NCBI RefSeq assembly: GCF_932294415.1
Contig: NC_065536.1
Location: 53,416,354 to 53,480,353 of the forward strand
Source of the DNA: Quercus robur
Lineage: Eukaryota > Streptophyta > Magnoliopsida > Fagales > Fagaceae
Length of the DNA stretch: 64,000 nucleotides
Direction of reading: 5' to 3'
Every line of letters starts with the position of its first letter. Position 1 is the stretch's first letter. The translations under genes were made by a program, and so were the position numbers. Shown piece by piece: positions 1-11,680 of this stretch. The notes under the pieces were generated by a model. It ran no database searches, had not been told where the DNA came from, and saw only the letters and a list, made by a program, of their open reading frames with translations.

Positions 1-95
1 CTTTCAAGCCCACTCTCTACAAATATTATTGTGGGGGATCTTTCACGCGCGAGCCCAACGTCGTTGTTGGGCCGCTTGAGAGTCGTGTCTCTACA
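1..95 (+). repeat. 5' LTR, terminal 95 bp
   Basis: Matches the last 95 bp of the 3' LTR (4685-4779) apart from one C/T difference near the end. It terminates in TACA, the expected CA LTR end. Confidence 0.9.
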
Positions 96-97
96 AT

Positions 98-115
98 TGG
101 CGCCGTCTGTGGGAA
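98..115 (+). other. Primer-binding-site-like sequence
   Basis: TGGCGCCGTCTGTGGGAA begins three bases after the LTR end. Its first 8 bases match the complement of the plant tRNA-Asp 3' end (TGGCGCCG) and the rest diverges. The identical 18-mer sits next to the 5' LTR of the unrelated-looking minus-strand element at 18288-18305. Confidence 0.65.
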
Positions 116-340
116 AGCTTGCGCGTTGGCACGGGTGGCCCATGAGTCAGTTCTCTAGCAAGTAGAGATTCACGAGTTTTTCCCATCTCCGGTGACCTGA
201 AGTTGTCGCTCTGATATAAACTTGCACTAGGACTTACATCCTGTAGTGCCAGCGGCACGGGCATCTCTAGGGGCTTCCGACTCCAAATCAGCCCTCCCCG
301 TCATGGTCAAGGGGCTGACCTCCAAAAGAAAAACAAACAA

Positions 341-896
341 GTTTTGGACAGAACCAAGGCCTTGCATGGTCCTCGGACCCAAGCCTATGGGGAAACCAAG
401 TACAAACAAGACATCTTACAAGTTTTGGACAGAACCAAGGCCTTGCATGGTCCTAGGACCCAAGCCTATGGGGAAACCAAGTACAAACAAGACATCTTAC
501 AAGTTTTGGACAGAACCAAGGCCTTGCATGGTCCTCGGACCCAAGCCTATGGGGAAACCAAGTACAAACAAGACATCTTACAAGTTTTGGACAGAACCAA
601 GGCCTTGCATGGTCCTCGGACCCAAGCCTATGGGGAAACCAAGTACAAACAAGAAATCTTACAAGTTTTGGACAGAACCAAGGCCTTGCATGGTCCTCGG
701 ACCCAAGCCTATGGGGAAACCAAGTACAAACAAGACATCTTACAAGTTTTGGACAGAATCAAGGCCTTGCATGGTCCTCGGACCCAAGCCTGTGGGGAAA
801 CCAAGTACAAAAAATAAAAACCATAAGTTTTGGACAGAACCTAGGCCTTGTATAGTCCTCGAACTCAAGCCTATGGGGAAACCAAGTACACAAAAG
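341..896 (+). repeat. 81-bp tandem repeat array, about 7 copies
   Basis: Units start at 341, 422, 503, 584, 665, 746 and 827, exactly 81 bp apart. The first six are nearly identical and the last is diverged. Because 81 is a multiple of three and the unit lacks stops in several frames, long open frames appear on the plus strand. I regard these as by-products of the repeat, not as evidence for a protein. Confidence 0.95.
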
Positions 897-2172
897 CACC
901 ATCGGAGTTCCCCACTTCCCAGTCGATTGCTCGGATGGATTATTCAGAGGTTATCAGCCTTGGACGGTGTTCACGCGCTTATCACAGAATATTCGACTGT
1001 TATCCCGGTTAGTTCCCTAAGTTTGATTTACTATGAATTATCGATATAATGCCTGGTAGTACTGATAAATTGGAGTTAGTTAGATTATGTTTCAAGCTAT
1101 TTTGCTCTAAATATTCTGAAAGAAACACACGCATGGGGCACACTCACTCACAAAGTAGTGTAGTCAAAGGAACAGTATCCAAAACAAGTAAAGAAATTTC
1201 CATTATCACTAAAGCAAAGAAATAGTACAGCGTACAATGAAAAGCTGGAATCAGTTTGCGTCAAAGCTCATTACATAACCGAAAAGAAAGGAAGATACAA
1301 GAGAATAAAATGAAGCTGAGGAAGTAGGTCAGAGGAGAGGTTGGTTACAGCCCCAAGACTTTGTTCTTCCTCAATGCTTTCACATGCCCACAACTCAAAC
1401 AGCAAAAGAGACCCAACTTGAGCCTGACACCGTTGAAGGAAAGGTGCAGGGAGTTGGAGGTTGAGGGGCTTTCTCTAAATATATGCCTGCCGCAAAGCAG
1501 AGGCGCTGATGGCGGAAAATCTTTCTTCTGCCACACCAAAATTCTGGCATGGACAGAACCTGCTTCGGATTTTGACTGAAAGAGGGAGAGACACCCTTCC
1601 CCCCCGGTCGAAATGGAGTACTCTCCTGAACTTATGCTTCCTGTGCCCATACCTTACCATTTTGAGTCTCATGAGGACACTATGCTTACGCAGCGGAGAG
1701 AGCTCTTTCTTCCCAACCATCGCCTTAAAACATGCTGTGCTAAGGGAGGATAGCACCAGATATGAGAGTTATGATATGGGAGAAAACTGAAGGAGTTGTG
1801 CGTATATAAAGCAACTTTCTCCCCCTCCTGTTTATTTGAAAAGATAAGGGAGTGGCAGTCAACTCACGCAGCATCCCAAGGTACGCTACAGACAAAACAG
1901 TTCTGGCTCAACTTCCAACATCAACTGCAACCACAAGATTAAAGAGCCTCGTAAAGGCGCACCTCGGTCATTGTGACATCAGAGAGTACCGCGTGGCCAG
2001 AGGTTGCAGAAATATCTCTTAATTCATGGGCTAAGTGGACTCGCGGCCCAGGCCCGCTTTGCGTGAGGGCCCAGGTACTGTGGCCCACGCCGAGCAATTG
2101 CCGTTGCCGAGGACAACCCCTGCTCGGCGCCTTATGAAATGCCTGATGAGAGGGAGAATCTGAACTCGAAGA
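897..2172 (+). other. Internal non-coding part of the LTR element
   Basis: No conserved protein is visible. A stretch at about 1505-1640 resembles 3390-3500 of the same element (both contain the word CTGCTTCGGATTTTG), so the internal region seems to contain old internal duplications. Confidence 0.5.
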
Positions 2173-2460
2173 GTTTTGGACAGAACCTAGGACTTGTATG
2201 GTCCTCGGACTCAAGCCTATGGGGAAACCAAGGACATAAAAGTCTTGGACAGAACCTGGGACTAGCATGATCCTCGGACTCAAGCCTATGGGGAAACCAA
2301 AGACATAAAAGTCTTGGACAGAACCCGGGACTTGCATGATCCTCGGACTCAAGCCTATGGGGAAACCAAAGACATAAAAGTCTTGGACAGAATCTAGGGC
2401 TTGCATGGTCCTCGGACTCAAGTCTATGGGGAAGCCAAGTACATAAAAGGAAAAGCGTAA
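2173..2460 (+). repeat. 69-bp tandem repeat array, about 4 copies, variant of the 81-bp unit
   Basis: Units start at 2173, 2242, 2311 and 2380 (period 69), with a degenerate fifth at 2461. The unit shares the TTTTGGACAGAACC...GGTCCTCGGAC core of the 81-bp repeat but lacks 12 bp. The two arrays probably derive from one ancestral unit that expanded twice. Confidence 0.9.
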
Positions 2461-4026
2461 GTTTTAAATAAAACCCAGGCTTTGCGAAGTCCTCGGACTC
2501 AGGCCTTTTGAGAAATCAACTGCTCGGATGGAGAAGTTTCTCGGCTCAAATACGGGAAAAAGTTAAGGCCAATGCTTTAAGAAGATGGTGAAACGAACTG
2601 ATGATCGTTAGCCTAGGGAAATTGTTCATTGGGAAGGTGACATGTCCTCGGATAACTACTTCTTACACCTTATCGAACACTTAGTCCCCATCTCGACTAA
2701 TTTTAAGGTAAATCTCGTTCCTCACTGGTCGGATTGTTATGTCGAATAATAATTTTGTTAAAGTTATTATGGCGTCTTTTTATTAGCAAGTATTTTGTCC
2801 TTAGTTGTCATTGGTTCAAATGCTATACTACTGTGCCGAGCAGAGCTCGCAAATTTATTAAAACATATAAACAGAACATGCGAAATAGAATAACAGTAAC
2901 TTTTATTAATATAAAAAATTATTACAATGTACAAGGAGGGGCTTAAGCAAGCCTATACAAAAAATGAACTGTCGAAGCAGTAATAACATCCGTAATACAG
3001 ATAAGTAAACCGCCAGGTGTCCTTTAAACTCGCCTTCAAAGTCTCTCTAAAATCTCTGCCTCAGTACTGTTCATATCAGAAGAAGAACTTTGTATAGAAA
3101 AGGAGAAGGAGAAGGAAGAAGAATTGGAACACATGGAAGCACTTCAGCAAGCTCTTGTTGCTGAGGAGAACAAAGGGAAAAGAAGATGGAGGACATGAGC
3201 AAGAAGGAGGAGAAGAAGAGAGAAGAGATGAAGAAAATAGAAAGGAGCAAAAGAGAGAGAAGGGGAATCAAAGGATGGCGCCAGTGAACAAAGAGAGGAA
3301 GAAGCAAGAGCATTTAGTCCCTGCCTCAATCCTAACTCTTAGCACACTAGAGCCATATTAGGTATGCTCATGAGAGAGCAGATGGAGATGACAAGGGAGG
3401 TTTTCAACTCAGTCACACCGGAAGTGGGGTGTGACGAGTCCCTGCTTCGGATTTTGGCTAAAAGAATGGGGAGGCAAATCTTGAGTCTCCGCCATCCTTG
3501 CCCCGACCGAGCCATCTCAAGTTTTGTTAGGACATGGCGTTTCTGGGAAAGGAAGGGTTTGTTCATGGCTGATTACTATGGGGGATGTATTATCGGATAG
3601 GGAATAATCTGATTGAAGAAGTGAACTCTGAGAAGGGCCTGAGGGATTCAGATATGAGAAAATCACCTTCTGTCTTCTTTCTTTATATAGGGGACGAAGA
3701 AAAGGGTATATAACGCGTTCAGATCCCCAGGGAAATCTGCAGAGAAGAATGCGCCGTTTCGTTCCCCCACGCCATCAGTAACCGTTAGATCTGGGAGGTC
3801 TCGTAAATGGGAAGATATTAAAGACACGCTGTAGATAACCAAACGTCATAATGGCAACGTACGCAAATTCAGGAAAACGGCTCATAGACCGGCACATTCC
3901 TCGGGGAGGTTAAGAGTCGCCAACGTTGATCAAGGGCTGAACTAAATGAACTGCAATGAAGGCTTGATATTATCAAAACCCATCTTTCCAACCATGACGT
4001 TGGACAGCAGGGTTTTGAGGGGCTAA
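2461..4026 (+). other. Internal region to the polypurine tract of the LTR element
   Basis: No recognisable coding domain. 3090-3330 is strongly purine-biased (GA/AG-rich), which creates spurious open frames on both strands. The short purine run AGGGG at about 4018-4022 just before the LTR is the probable polypurine tract. Confidence 0.5.
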
Positions 4027-4779
4027 TGTGGGGCCCAATAGTTTAAGGGCCCGGCTCGCTCGCTTATGGGGAGTCCACAGGCCCCAAACTAAAGGAGGCC
4101 AGGGCCTAAGTCCAAAAATAAGAAGCCCAAAGTGGCCCGAAGATACCGCCGAGGACAGCTTAGTCCTCGGCAGACCCAAAGTCTCATGGATTAGAGTGGA
4201 ATACAAGCTAACTTGAAAGATCAGAAAATATCTTGGGGGAAGTTGTCCTTAATACCCTTCACTGATATGACATTGCACCTAACAGATCCGGATTCTTAGG
4301 CTTTATTAACCATGCCCAACAATGCTGGGATGGGATTGACGGGACAAATATCAGTCCTGGAAAAACTGACCCTACACGTGGACGAGGGACAACAAACGTA
4401 GGCTAGTATAAAAGGAAAGGTAAACTAATTAGAAGGGGGCGCCCATCTCACTTCCGGAGAAAAACCTCAGGAAGGAGAATTCCCGGATAATATATGCGCA
4501 TCATCCCGAAAAACCCACCGTCGGGGAACCGGAGAAAACATTAGTGCTCCTTGGACATGATCCGAGGAGCCAAATCCTTCAAGTCACAAAGGTGTAAGGC
4601 CTGAATGTCCAGACTAAAGCCTTTTTCTTGTCTTGGTTCACCTAAAGTCCGGCCTGTACTAACGCCCCGTGACCCAACGTTAGCCTTTCAAGCCCACTCT
4701 CTACAAATATTATTGTGGGGGATCTTTCACGCGCGAGCCCAACGTCGTTGTTGGGCCGCTTGAGAGTCGTGTCCCTACA
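4027..4779 (+). repeat. 3' LTR of the 1-4779 element
   Basis: Starts TGTGGGGCCC after a purine run and ends TACA, about 753 bp. A TATAAAAG box lies at 4407-4414. The right end is fixed by the jump to MITE-like DNA at 4780. The left end is inferred from the TG and the purine run, because the matching 5' LTR start is outside the window. Confidence 0.75.
4407..4414 (+). promoter_or_regulatory. Probable TATA box of the LTR promoter
   Basis: TATAAAAG in the middle of the LTR, about 370 bp before its end, where an LTR promoter would be expected. Sequence motif only. Confidence 0.45.
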
Positions 4780-5577
4780 ATAATATTTGGTTTATTCCTA
4801 GGAATCTTAAATGAATTATTTATTTTTCTCATTCTATCCTTAGATTTGATTGTGAACTACCAAGTCCTTTTAAAAAAAAGGGAAATGCTAACGAATGCCC
4901 TTCGAGCATTGGTTAACAATCCATTTAAAGAAAGTTAGTATGGGAAAAAAAAAACAATTAATGCTTTGACAGTTTTTTTAATTTTCCATAAAAGTGGTGT
5001 CAAAACTTTCCTAAAATAGATCGTTAACCAATGCCCTAAGGGCACTCGTTAGCATGACCTTAAAAAAAATCTTCCTCTAAATAAATAATGAAAAACAAAA
5101 TATAAACTGTTAATAATTTGTTGAGCAACAAACACACAACATCAAAAGTGAATACCTGGCAGTAATGGAAGGTCCCCTTCAAACTTTTTTTTTCACACAT
5201 GAAACCTAAATAGAACTTTGTTAAAGAATATATCAACAAAGTTGTTTATCCTGTTTATGTTATTTTGGCGGGAAAAAATAAAGACAAGGGAAAAAATATT
5301 GATAATTTGTTTTATATTTTATCTTAATAGCTTAAATGATAAGGAAAAAGGGTTAAAATTATCAATTTATAAAAAATACAATTTCTTTTAAGTTTGGGAA
5401 TCTAGATACCCACCTATTTTAAAGGGAATCCACATCATTACTGAGAGGGGTTTAAAGGAGGAATCCAGATTCCCCTGGCATTTGATTCCTTGGCGTGATT
5501 TGCAACCAAACATGAGAATCTTTAAACATTCATGGGAATCCTAAAACATTACCCCGTACCAAACGCCACATAAGGCT
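4780..5577. mobile_element. Interrupted MITE-like repeat hosting the LTR element and a second MITE
   Basis: 4788-4945 closely matches 22790-22940 and 55700-55850. In those copies the repeat begins with TGTGGCATTTGGTA (22625). Here the complementary end, TACCAAACGCCACA, lies at about 5562-5576, so the two look like terminal inverted repeats of one family. The LTR element is inserted near its left side; the left terminus must lie beyond the window start. Confidence 0.55.
4885..5055. mobile_element. 171-bp MITE with about 37-bp terminal inverted repeats
   Basis: The left end ATGCTAACGAATGCCCTTCG is mirrored at the right by CACTCGTTAGCAT; about 37 bp pair with roughly 5 mismatches. The copies at 22885 and 55798 retain only the left end. 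No coding capacity. Confidence 0.75.
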
Positions 5578-6102
5578 CTTAGCAGTTTTATCTTAACTTG
5601 CACATGCTAAATGTCGATTGGATTATTTTACGCCAAATACTAGTGATAGATCCATGTGTAAGTAATGGATTCTAATCACAAGTTAACATTTATACAAATT
5701 GTGGCAAAATGTGTGGTCATGGTAGAAGAGTTGGGATTTCATCCTAGCGAGCCATGCCACAAACACCAAACTTATTCCATACTCCGTAGTTTTAAATTTT
5801 GATCCAACTAGACTAACTGATTCAATCGAAATCGGGCACCAATTTGGTCCGGTAAAACCCCTAAAATCGGTATAAAACTGGCTAAAATTAGTCAAAAATT
5901 AAGTTCCAAAGCAAAAAGTGGTTCTTTGATCATACCGGTTTTTAAAATCATGGTATACTCTCACCCACCCATATAATTTTGGTGAGAAAAAGGCCATGAT
6001 AAATTCAGTATCACCACAAAATTCCTTAATTATTATAAAAGTCACATTCCAAAAAGGCCAAAAACTTTTAATGATAATAATAATAATAATATTGGCTAAT
6101 TT
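5578..6102. other. Intergenic, nothing recognised
   Basis: AT-rich DNA with no conserved reading frame on either strand. A short TAA/ATA microsatellite lies at about 6073-6090, just outside the left arm of the large inverted repeat. Confidence 0.6.
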
Positions 6103-7415
6103 AAGCATTTACTCTATTGGCTAATTTAATAAACCAATACTTTGATATAAATGCAAAGTTTGTTGATTTAGAATCCTAAATAAAGAAAACTTCAAGGAAT
6201 GCGCCATATGACATAACCTTATATTCTCTAACATGAGGTCTTTGCTTTTAAATATACTAGTATAAACATAGCAAAATCCCCCAAAAATCATATGAGTATT
6301 TAAACGAAGCTTGAAGGAGCAAATTGAATCACACACCAAAAGCCTATATTCACCAAAATTGAACCCTAAATCACACACCAAAACTGAACCCCAATTGCCA
6401 CATTCAATCAATAAAAACAAATATAGCAACAAAAGCATTGCACAATATATAATCAGAGATTAGAAAATGAAAAATTAGGGCATCAAAAGGTTCAGACCTT
6501 GATTGAGATTGGCGAAGATGCGTGCGGAAGCAGATCTTCGTTGGTGCTGCTAACCTAGCTCGTCGGAATATTCCTTACTTTGATTAGTGATTCTTGCACA
6601 CCAAAATTTTGGGAGAGAGAGAGAGCAATTGATTGAAAAACAAATCAAAGAAAATAAAAGCCTAAATACTCTAAGATTGTAGAAATTTGAACAGAGAAGA
6701 AAAGCGTAAATTCTAGGCTTTTCGAATACAGAGAGGGCTTTTGTTTTCCACTGAGTTTGCTAGGCTCTTCGAATCAATTTCAAGGATGAATTTGAAAAAT
6801 CGTGGGTCCTATTTCCAGCACTTATTTCAACGGTTAACAAAGTTATTTCAAGAGTTTTTTAGTTTATTTCAAAATAATGTCACATTAGCGTTTACGAGAT
6901 CCCTTTTCATCTACACACAAAACTACATGAAAGAACTTATAATTTTTTTTCTTTCTTGACGTGAAATATCATCCTCCTTCTGGAAAAAAAAAAAAAAAAA
7001 AATTCAGCGATTTCAATCTTAGTTTTAGCGAAACTGATACAAAGGGTGCCTTTTGTTTTCAGTCTTTTGGTCTTTCTAGGGAAAAGAAGTTTGGGGATTA
7101 TTGGAATTGAAGGGTGGTTTTCATTAAGAGAAGGGGACTTCATTGAGAAAATGAGAGAGAGAGAGAGTGAAAGAAAATTATAGGAATGTTACAGTTTACT
7201 TACCTGATGGAATGGCTTATGCATTTGAAACGGTTTATGTGTTGAACGAATGGGTTTGGCCTTTGAGTTTTTGAGTTTTAAAGTGCCTAAAACAGAATAA
7301 CTCTTCACTTTTAAAGTGTAAACGTGGCAGAATTTTAGATTGGTTATTTTCCTACGTGGCAGCACCACCTTAATTGCCGGAAAATAAGGCTTCTGCTTTT
7401 ATATATAGTATTAGA
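6103..7415 (-). mobile_element. Helitron-like 5' portion, minus strand, 3' end missing
   Basis: Read on the minus strand, the segment opens at 7415 with TCTAATACTATATATAAAAG, the same 5' terminus as at 9560 and 11681. It is the mirror of 9560-10901. No hairpin-CTAG 3' end is found to the left, because the inverted repeat stops at 6103. Confidence 0.55.
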
Positions 7416-8326
7416 TATATATTGATATTGATGATTATAGATGCTGAAATCCATCATTTATTTGAGAGAGAATATCACATTGATGTACTCCAAGAATAAT
7501 TGATAGTTATAGAGGAAAAAAAAAAAAAAACTTAGGAACTAAGGTGACATTAAATGTGATGGATGAGAAGTTCATGTTTGTTGGCTTTATTTAGTGACAA
7601 ATTTATATGTTTTTATTTTCTTTTTAATGTATCTTTCTGAGACATAATTGTCTTTGGGTAAAAGCACTTGAGCCTTATATACTGTTTGGAAAACTGCATT
7701 CAGAGTCATCTCACAACCTTAGGCGACTTGCTATGCCTGCAAGAGACGTGGTAAAATGTTAGGATCAAAGTAATGACAAGGAAAGTCACGACTATCTCAC
7801 GACCAGCCAAGTCGCGACTGTCTTGTGACCAGCTAGGTCACAACAAGGTCGTGAGTTGCACGATTATTGTACCCTAGTCTCTGCACATTTTCAGTTCATT
7901 AAGATTCTACTAGCACGCACCCTCATAGCTATTGTGCATGGTTAGTGCTGATATCGTATTTTGTTTGGCCTCAAATTGGGTTGGGAATCCAAGTATTAAA
8001 TCAAAGGTCTCACAATCTTATTTTAACATTACATTAAAAAAATTGAAAGTTCTTTCAATTTAATTATTTAAAGGCAAAAATCAGGCTCAAATAGATCAAA
8101 TTATTGTGGAAATATGGAATTTGTCAATTAGGTCTTGCCATGGAAGACATGCTTTATTTCTTAACTGACATTTGTTTTCCCTTGAAATGCATTAGGGATC
8201 CTCACGGATGTGTTACAATAGTTTCTGGGTTGCTTTGATGAGCCCACATTCGGATAAAAATTAATCTTGAAACGTGCTCAGAATTGCCATTAAATATAGG
8301 AAATTAGTTGGATTTGTCAAGAAACA
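6103..8326 (+). repeat. Left arm of a 4.8-kb inverted repeat
   Basis: Reverse-complement match to 8646-10901, running from AAGCATTTACTC at the outer end to GTCAAGAAAC at the inner end. Stretches I compared by eye differ only at scattered bases and homopolymer lengths. The arm contains DNA flanking a Helitron-like 5' end (7416-8326) and the Helitron-like DNA itself (6103-7415), so host sequence and transposon were duplicated together. The translated similarity of the two arms (6121-6438 minus, 10623-10883 plus) follows from the repeat and is not evidence for a gene. Confidence 0.92.
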
Positions 8327-8645
8327 AAATAATGCAATTCTGTTATTAGGGAAAGCATGGGAGTGAGAGTGTGTGCTAGCAAATGAAAGAAAAAAATCTA
8401 TTATTAGGGAATTCTCTAGAATATGGGAAGGTGGGATCCATCCAATGGCAATGCAATTCCAGCTCTTTGTATTAATCTAATTCCATCCTTTGTAACAATG
8501 TGACATTCAACCAATAATCAATGGACCTTAAATTAAAATTGGACACACTCAATAAAATGTTAGGACAATTAGACAGATTTAAATATAATGAGACCAATTA
8601 AAATAAATGTGGAATTGTTGGACCCAATTAAAAATAGTGGCAAGC
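8327..8645. other. Spacer between inverted-repeat arms
   Basis: About 319 bp of single-copy AT-rich DNA separating the arms. No open frame or motif of note. Confidence 0.85.
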
Positions 8646-10901
8646 GTTTCTTGACAAATCCAACTAATTTCCTATATTTAATGGCAATTCTAAGCACGTT
8701 CCAAGATTAATTTTTATCCGAATGTGGGCTCATCAAAGCAACCCAGAAACTATCGTAAAACATCCGTGAGGATTCCTAATGCATTTCAAGGGAAAACAAA
8801 TGTCAGTTAAGAAATAAAGCATGTCTTCCATGGCAAGCCCTAATTGACAAATTTCATATTTCCACAATAATTTGATCAATTCGAGCCTGATTTTTGCCTT
8901 TAAATAATTAAACTAAAAGGACTTTCAATATTTTTATTGTAATGTTAAAATAAGTCTGTGAGACCCTTGATTTAAAACTCGGATTCCTAACCCAATTTGA
9001 GGCCAAACAAAATACGATATCAGCACTAACCATGCATAATAGCTGTGAGGGTGTGTGCTAGTAGAATCTTAATGAACTGAAAATGTGCAAAGAGTAGGGT
9101 ACAATAATTGTGCAACTCACGACCTTGTTGCGACCTAGCTGGTCACAAGACGGTCGCGACTTGGCTGGTCGTGAGATAGTTGCGACTTGCCTTGTCATTA
9201 CTTTGATCCTAACATTTTGCCACATGTCTCTCACAGGCATAGCAGGTCGCCTGAGGTTGTGAGATGACTTTGAATGCAGTTTTCCAAACAGTATATAAGG
9301 CTGAAGTACTTTTACCCAAAGACAATTATGTCTCAGAAAGATACATTAAAAAGAAAATAAAAACATATAAATTTGTCACTAAATAAAGCCAACAAACATG
9401 AACTTCTCATCCATCACATTTAATGTCACCTTAGTTCCTAAGTTTTTTTTTTTTTTTTTCCTCTATAACTATCAATTATTCTCGGAGTACATCAATGTGA
9501 TATTCTCTCTCAAATAAATGATGGATTTCAGCATCTATAATCATCAATATCAATATATATCTAATACTATATATAAAAGCAGAAGCCTTATTTTCCGGCA
9601 ATTAAGGTGGTGCTGCCACGTAGGAAAATAACCAATCTAAAATTCTGCCATGTTTACACTTTAAAAGTGAAGAGTTATTTTGTTTCAGGCACTTTAAAAC
9701 TCAAAAACTCAAAGGCCAAACCCATTCGTTCAACACAAACCGTTTCAAATGCATAAGCCATTCCATCTGGTAAGTAAACTGTAATGTTCCTATAATTTTC
9801 TTTCACTCATTCTCTCTCATTTTCTCAATGAAGTCCCCTTCTCTTAATGAAAACCACCCTTCACCCCAATAAGCCCCAAACTTCTTTTCCTTAGAAAGAC
9901 CTAAAGACTGAAAACAAAAGGCACCCTTTGTATCCGTTTCGCAAAAACTAAGATCGAAAATCACTGACTTTATTTATTTTTTTCCATAAGGAGGATGATA
10001 TTTCACGTCAAGAAAGAAAAAAAATTATAAGTTCTTTCATGTAGTTTCGTGTGTAGATGAAGAGGGATTTGGTAAACGCTAATGTGACACTATTTTGAAA
10101 TAAGCTAACAAAACTCTTGAAATAACTTTGTTAACCATTGAAATAAGTGCTGGAAATAGGACCCACGATTTTTCAAATTCATCCTTGAAACTGATTCAAA
10201 GAGCCTAGCAAACTCCGTGGACAACAAAAGCCCTCTCTGTATTCAAAGAGCCTAGAATTTACGCTTTTCTTCTCTGTTCAAATTTCTACAATCTCAGAGT
10301 ATTTAGGCTCTTATTTTCTTTGATTTGTTTTTCATTCGATTGCTTTCTCTCTCTATAGCAATCACTCTCTCTCTCTTTCTCATTTTCTCTACAAAAATTT
10401 TGGTGTGCGAGAATCTCTGATCAGAGTAAGGAATATTCTGATGAGCTAGGTCAGCAGCACCAACGAAGATCTGCTTCCGCACACATCTTCGCCAATCTCA
10501 ATCAAGGTCTGAACCTTTTGATGTCGTAATTTTTCATTTTCTAATATCTGATTGAAAATTGTGCAATGCTTTTGTTGCTGTATTTGTTTTTATTGATTGA
10601 ATGTGGCAATTAGGGTTCGGTTTTGGTGTGTGATTTAGGGTTCAATTTTGGTGAATATAGGCTTTTGGTGTGTGATTCAATTTGCTCCTTCAAGCTTCGT
10701 TTAAATACTCATATTATTTTTGGGAGATTTTGCTGTGTTTATACTAGTATATATAAAAGCAGAGACCTCATGTTAAAGAATATAAAGTTGTGCCATATGG
10801 CGCATTCCTTAAAGTTTTCTTTATTTAGGATTCTAAATCAACAAAGTTTGCATTTATATCAAAGTATTGGTTTATTAAATTAGCCAATAGAGTAAATGCT
10901 T
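8646..10901 (-). repeat. Right arm of the 4.8-kb inverted repeat
   Basis: Mirror of 6103-8326, from GTTTCTTGAC to GAGTAAATGCTT. Beyond 10901 the sequence has no left-hand counterpart. Contains a cluster of CGCGAC/GTCGCGAC-like words at about 9115-9200 (mirror 7785-7865). Confidence 0.92.
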
Positions 10902-11676
10902 ATATTAATTATCTATAGTTGTGCATAAATTTTTATATCAAATGAATATGATTATTTTTATAAACTCTATATAAGAGATAATTTTTAGTTGGAATAATAA
11001 TAATAAATTTAGAATATGACATTCTTACTCATGTTTAATTGCTTTGACAACAATTGACACAAAATCCATAAAAAAATTAAATATTTGTTAATTCACTAAA
11101 ATAAATCTTAGTCCTTCAAATTTCCTAACTTCTTTCAGTCACATGTAATATATATATGTGTGTGTGTGTGTAATAGAAAAAATATATTTATTTTGTTATA
11201 GCATAATGAAATTTCAATATATTTATTTTAAGATTTATATGAGAAACGGTTTTTTTTTTTTTAATTTTTTAATTTTATGTTAGAAATTTCCAACAAAAAG
11301 GGGAAAAAATTAGTAGCACACAATCAAGAATAAAAAATAAAAATAAAAATTGAAGGATATATGCATTTTTTTTAGTTATAGTAAGTATGAAACATGCTTA
11401 TCTATATTAACCACTATATCATGCAATTTTCAATTTGTGAACACATATATAGTGTGATTTCTATTTTGTTTATAAAATAACTAAAGATTACAATTTGTTA
11501 CAAGGAAATTTATCCAAAAAAAAATTTATACATCGATAGTTAGGGGATCTGAATCATGAATGTCTTTATTGGAAATTGAGATGCCAACAAATTAAGTTAC
11601 AAGATTCTTGGTAAACTTATTGAAATATTGGAGAAAATTAATAATATGTTGCACCACACATCGTGTGGGAATCTAG
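9560..11676 (+). mobile_element. Helitron-like non-autonomous element
   Basis: Starts TCTAATACTATATATAAAAG after an A, as Helitrons inserting between A and T do. The likely 3' end is a 6-bp stem hairpin (CCACAC, loop ATC, GTGTGG at 11654-11668) followed by GAATCTAG ending at 11676. The next base is C rather than the expected T, which weakens the 3' call. No RepHel protein is present. The interior around 10330-10520 contains CT-rich, 5'UTR-like DNA that could be captured gene sequence, but nothing is recognisable. Confidence 0.55.
10902..11652 (+). other. AT-rich interior between the inverted repeat and the Helitron 3' hairpin
   Basis: No coding potential. An AT/GT dinucleotide microsatellite lies at about 11147-11172. 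Confidence 0.6.
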
Positions 11677-11680
11677 CTAA

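Larger units (their letters stand above)
1..4779 (+). mobile_element. Non-autonomous Ty3-type LTR element (LARD-like), left end off window
   Basis: The window opens inside the 5' LTR: bases 1-95 match 4685-4779 with one mismatch seen. A primer-binding-like site follows at 98-115 and a complete 3' LTR closes the element at 4027-4779. The roughly 3.9 kb between the LTRs has no gag, protease, integrase or reverse transcriptase that I can recognise. It holds two tandem-repeat arrays (81 bp and 69 bp) and two related purine-rich stretches near 1510-1640 and 3400-3500. That makes it a large non-autonomous derivative that would need a partner's enzymes. Superfamily is inferred from the primer-site type only. 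The flank at 4780 resumes a MITE-like repeat also seen near 22.8 kb and 55.7 kb, so the element inserted into that repeat. Confidence 0.8.

Noticed and set aside
341..896. CRISPR-like regular repeat
   Set aside because: The units are contiguous tandem copies without unique spacers, in a plant LTR element.
246..1049. 267-codon open frame over the 81-bp repeat array
   Set aside because: It follows from a stop-free repeat unit whose length is a multiple of three; other frames and the antisense are open too. No known domain.
3071..3361. Lys/Glu-rich and Leu/Ser-rich open frames on both strands
   Set aside because: Caused by a purine-rich stretch; no homology-like pattern, no conserved start context.
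6121..6438. Protein shared by both inverted-repeat arms (also 10623-10883)
   Set aside because: The similarity is explained by the DNA-level inverted repeat. The sequence is AT-rich, lacks domain features and lies in Helitron-like DNA.
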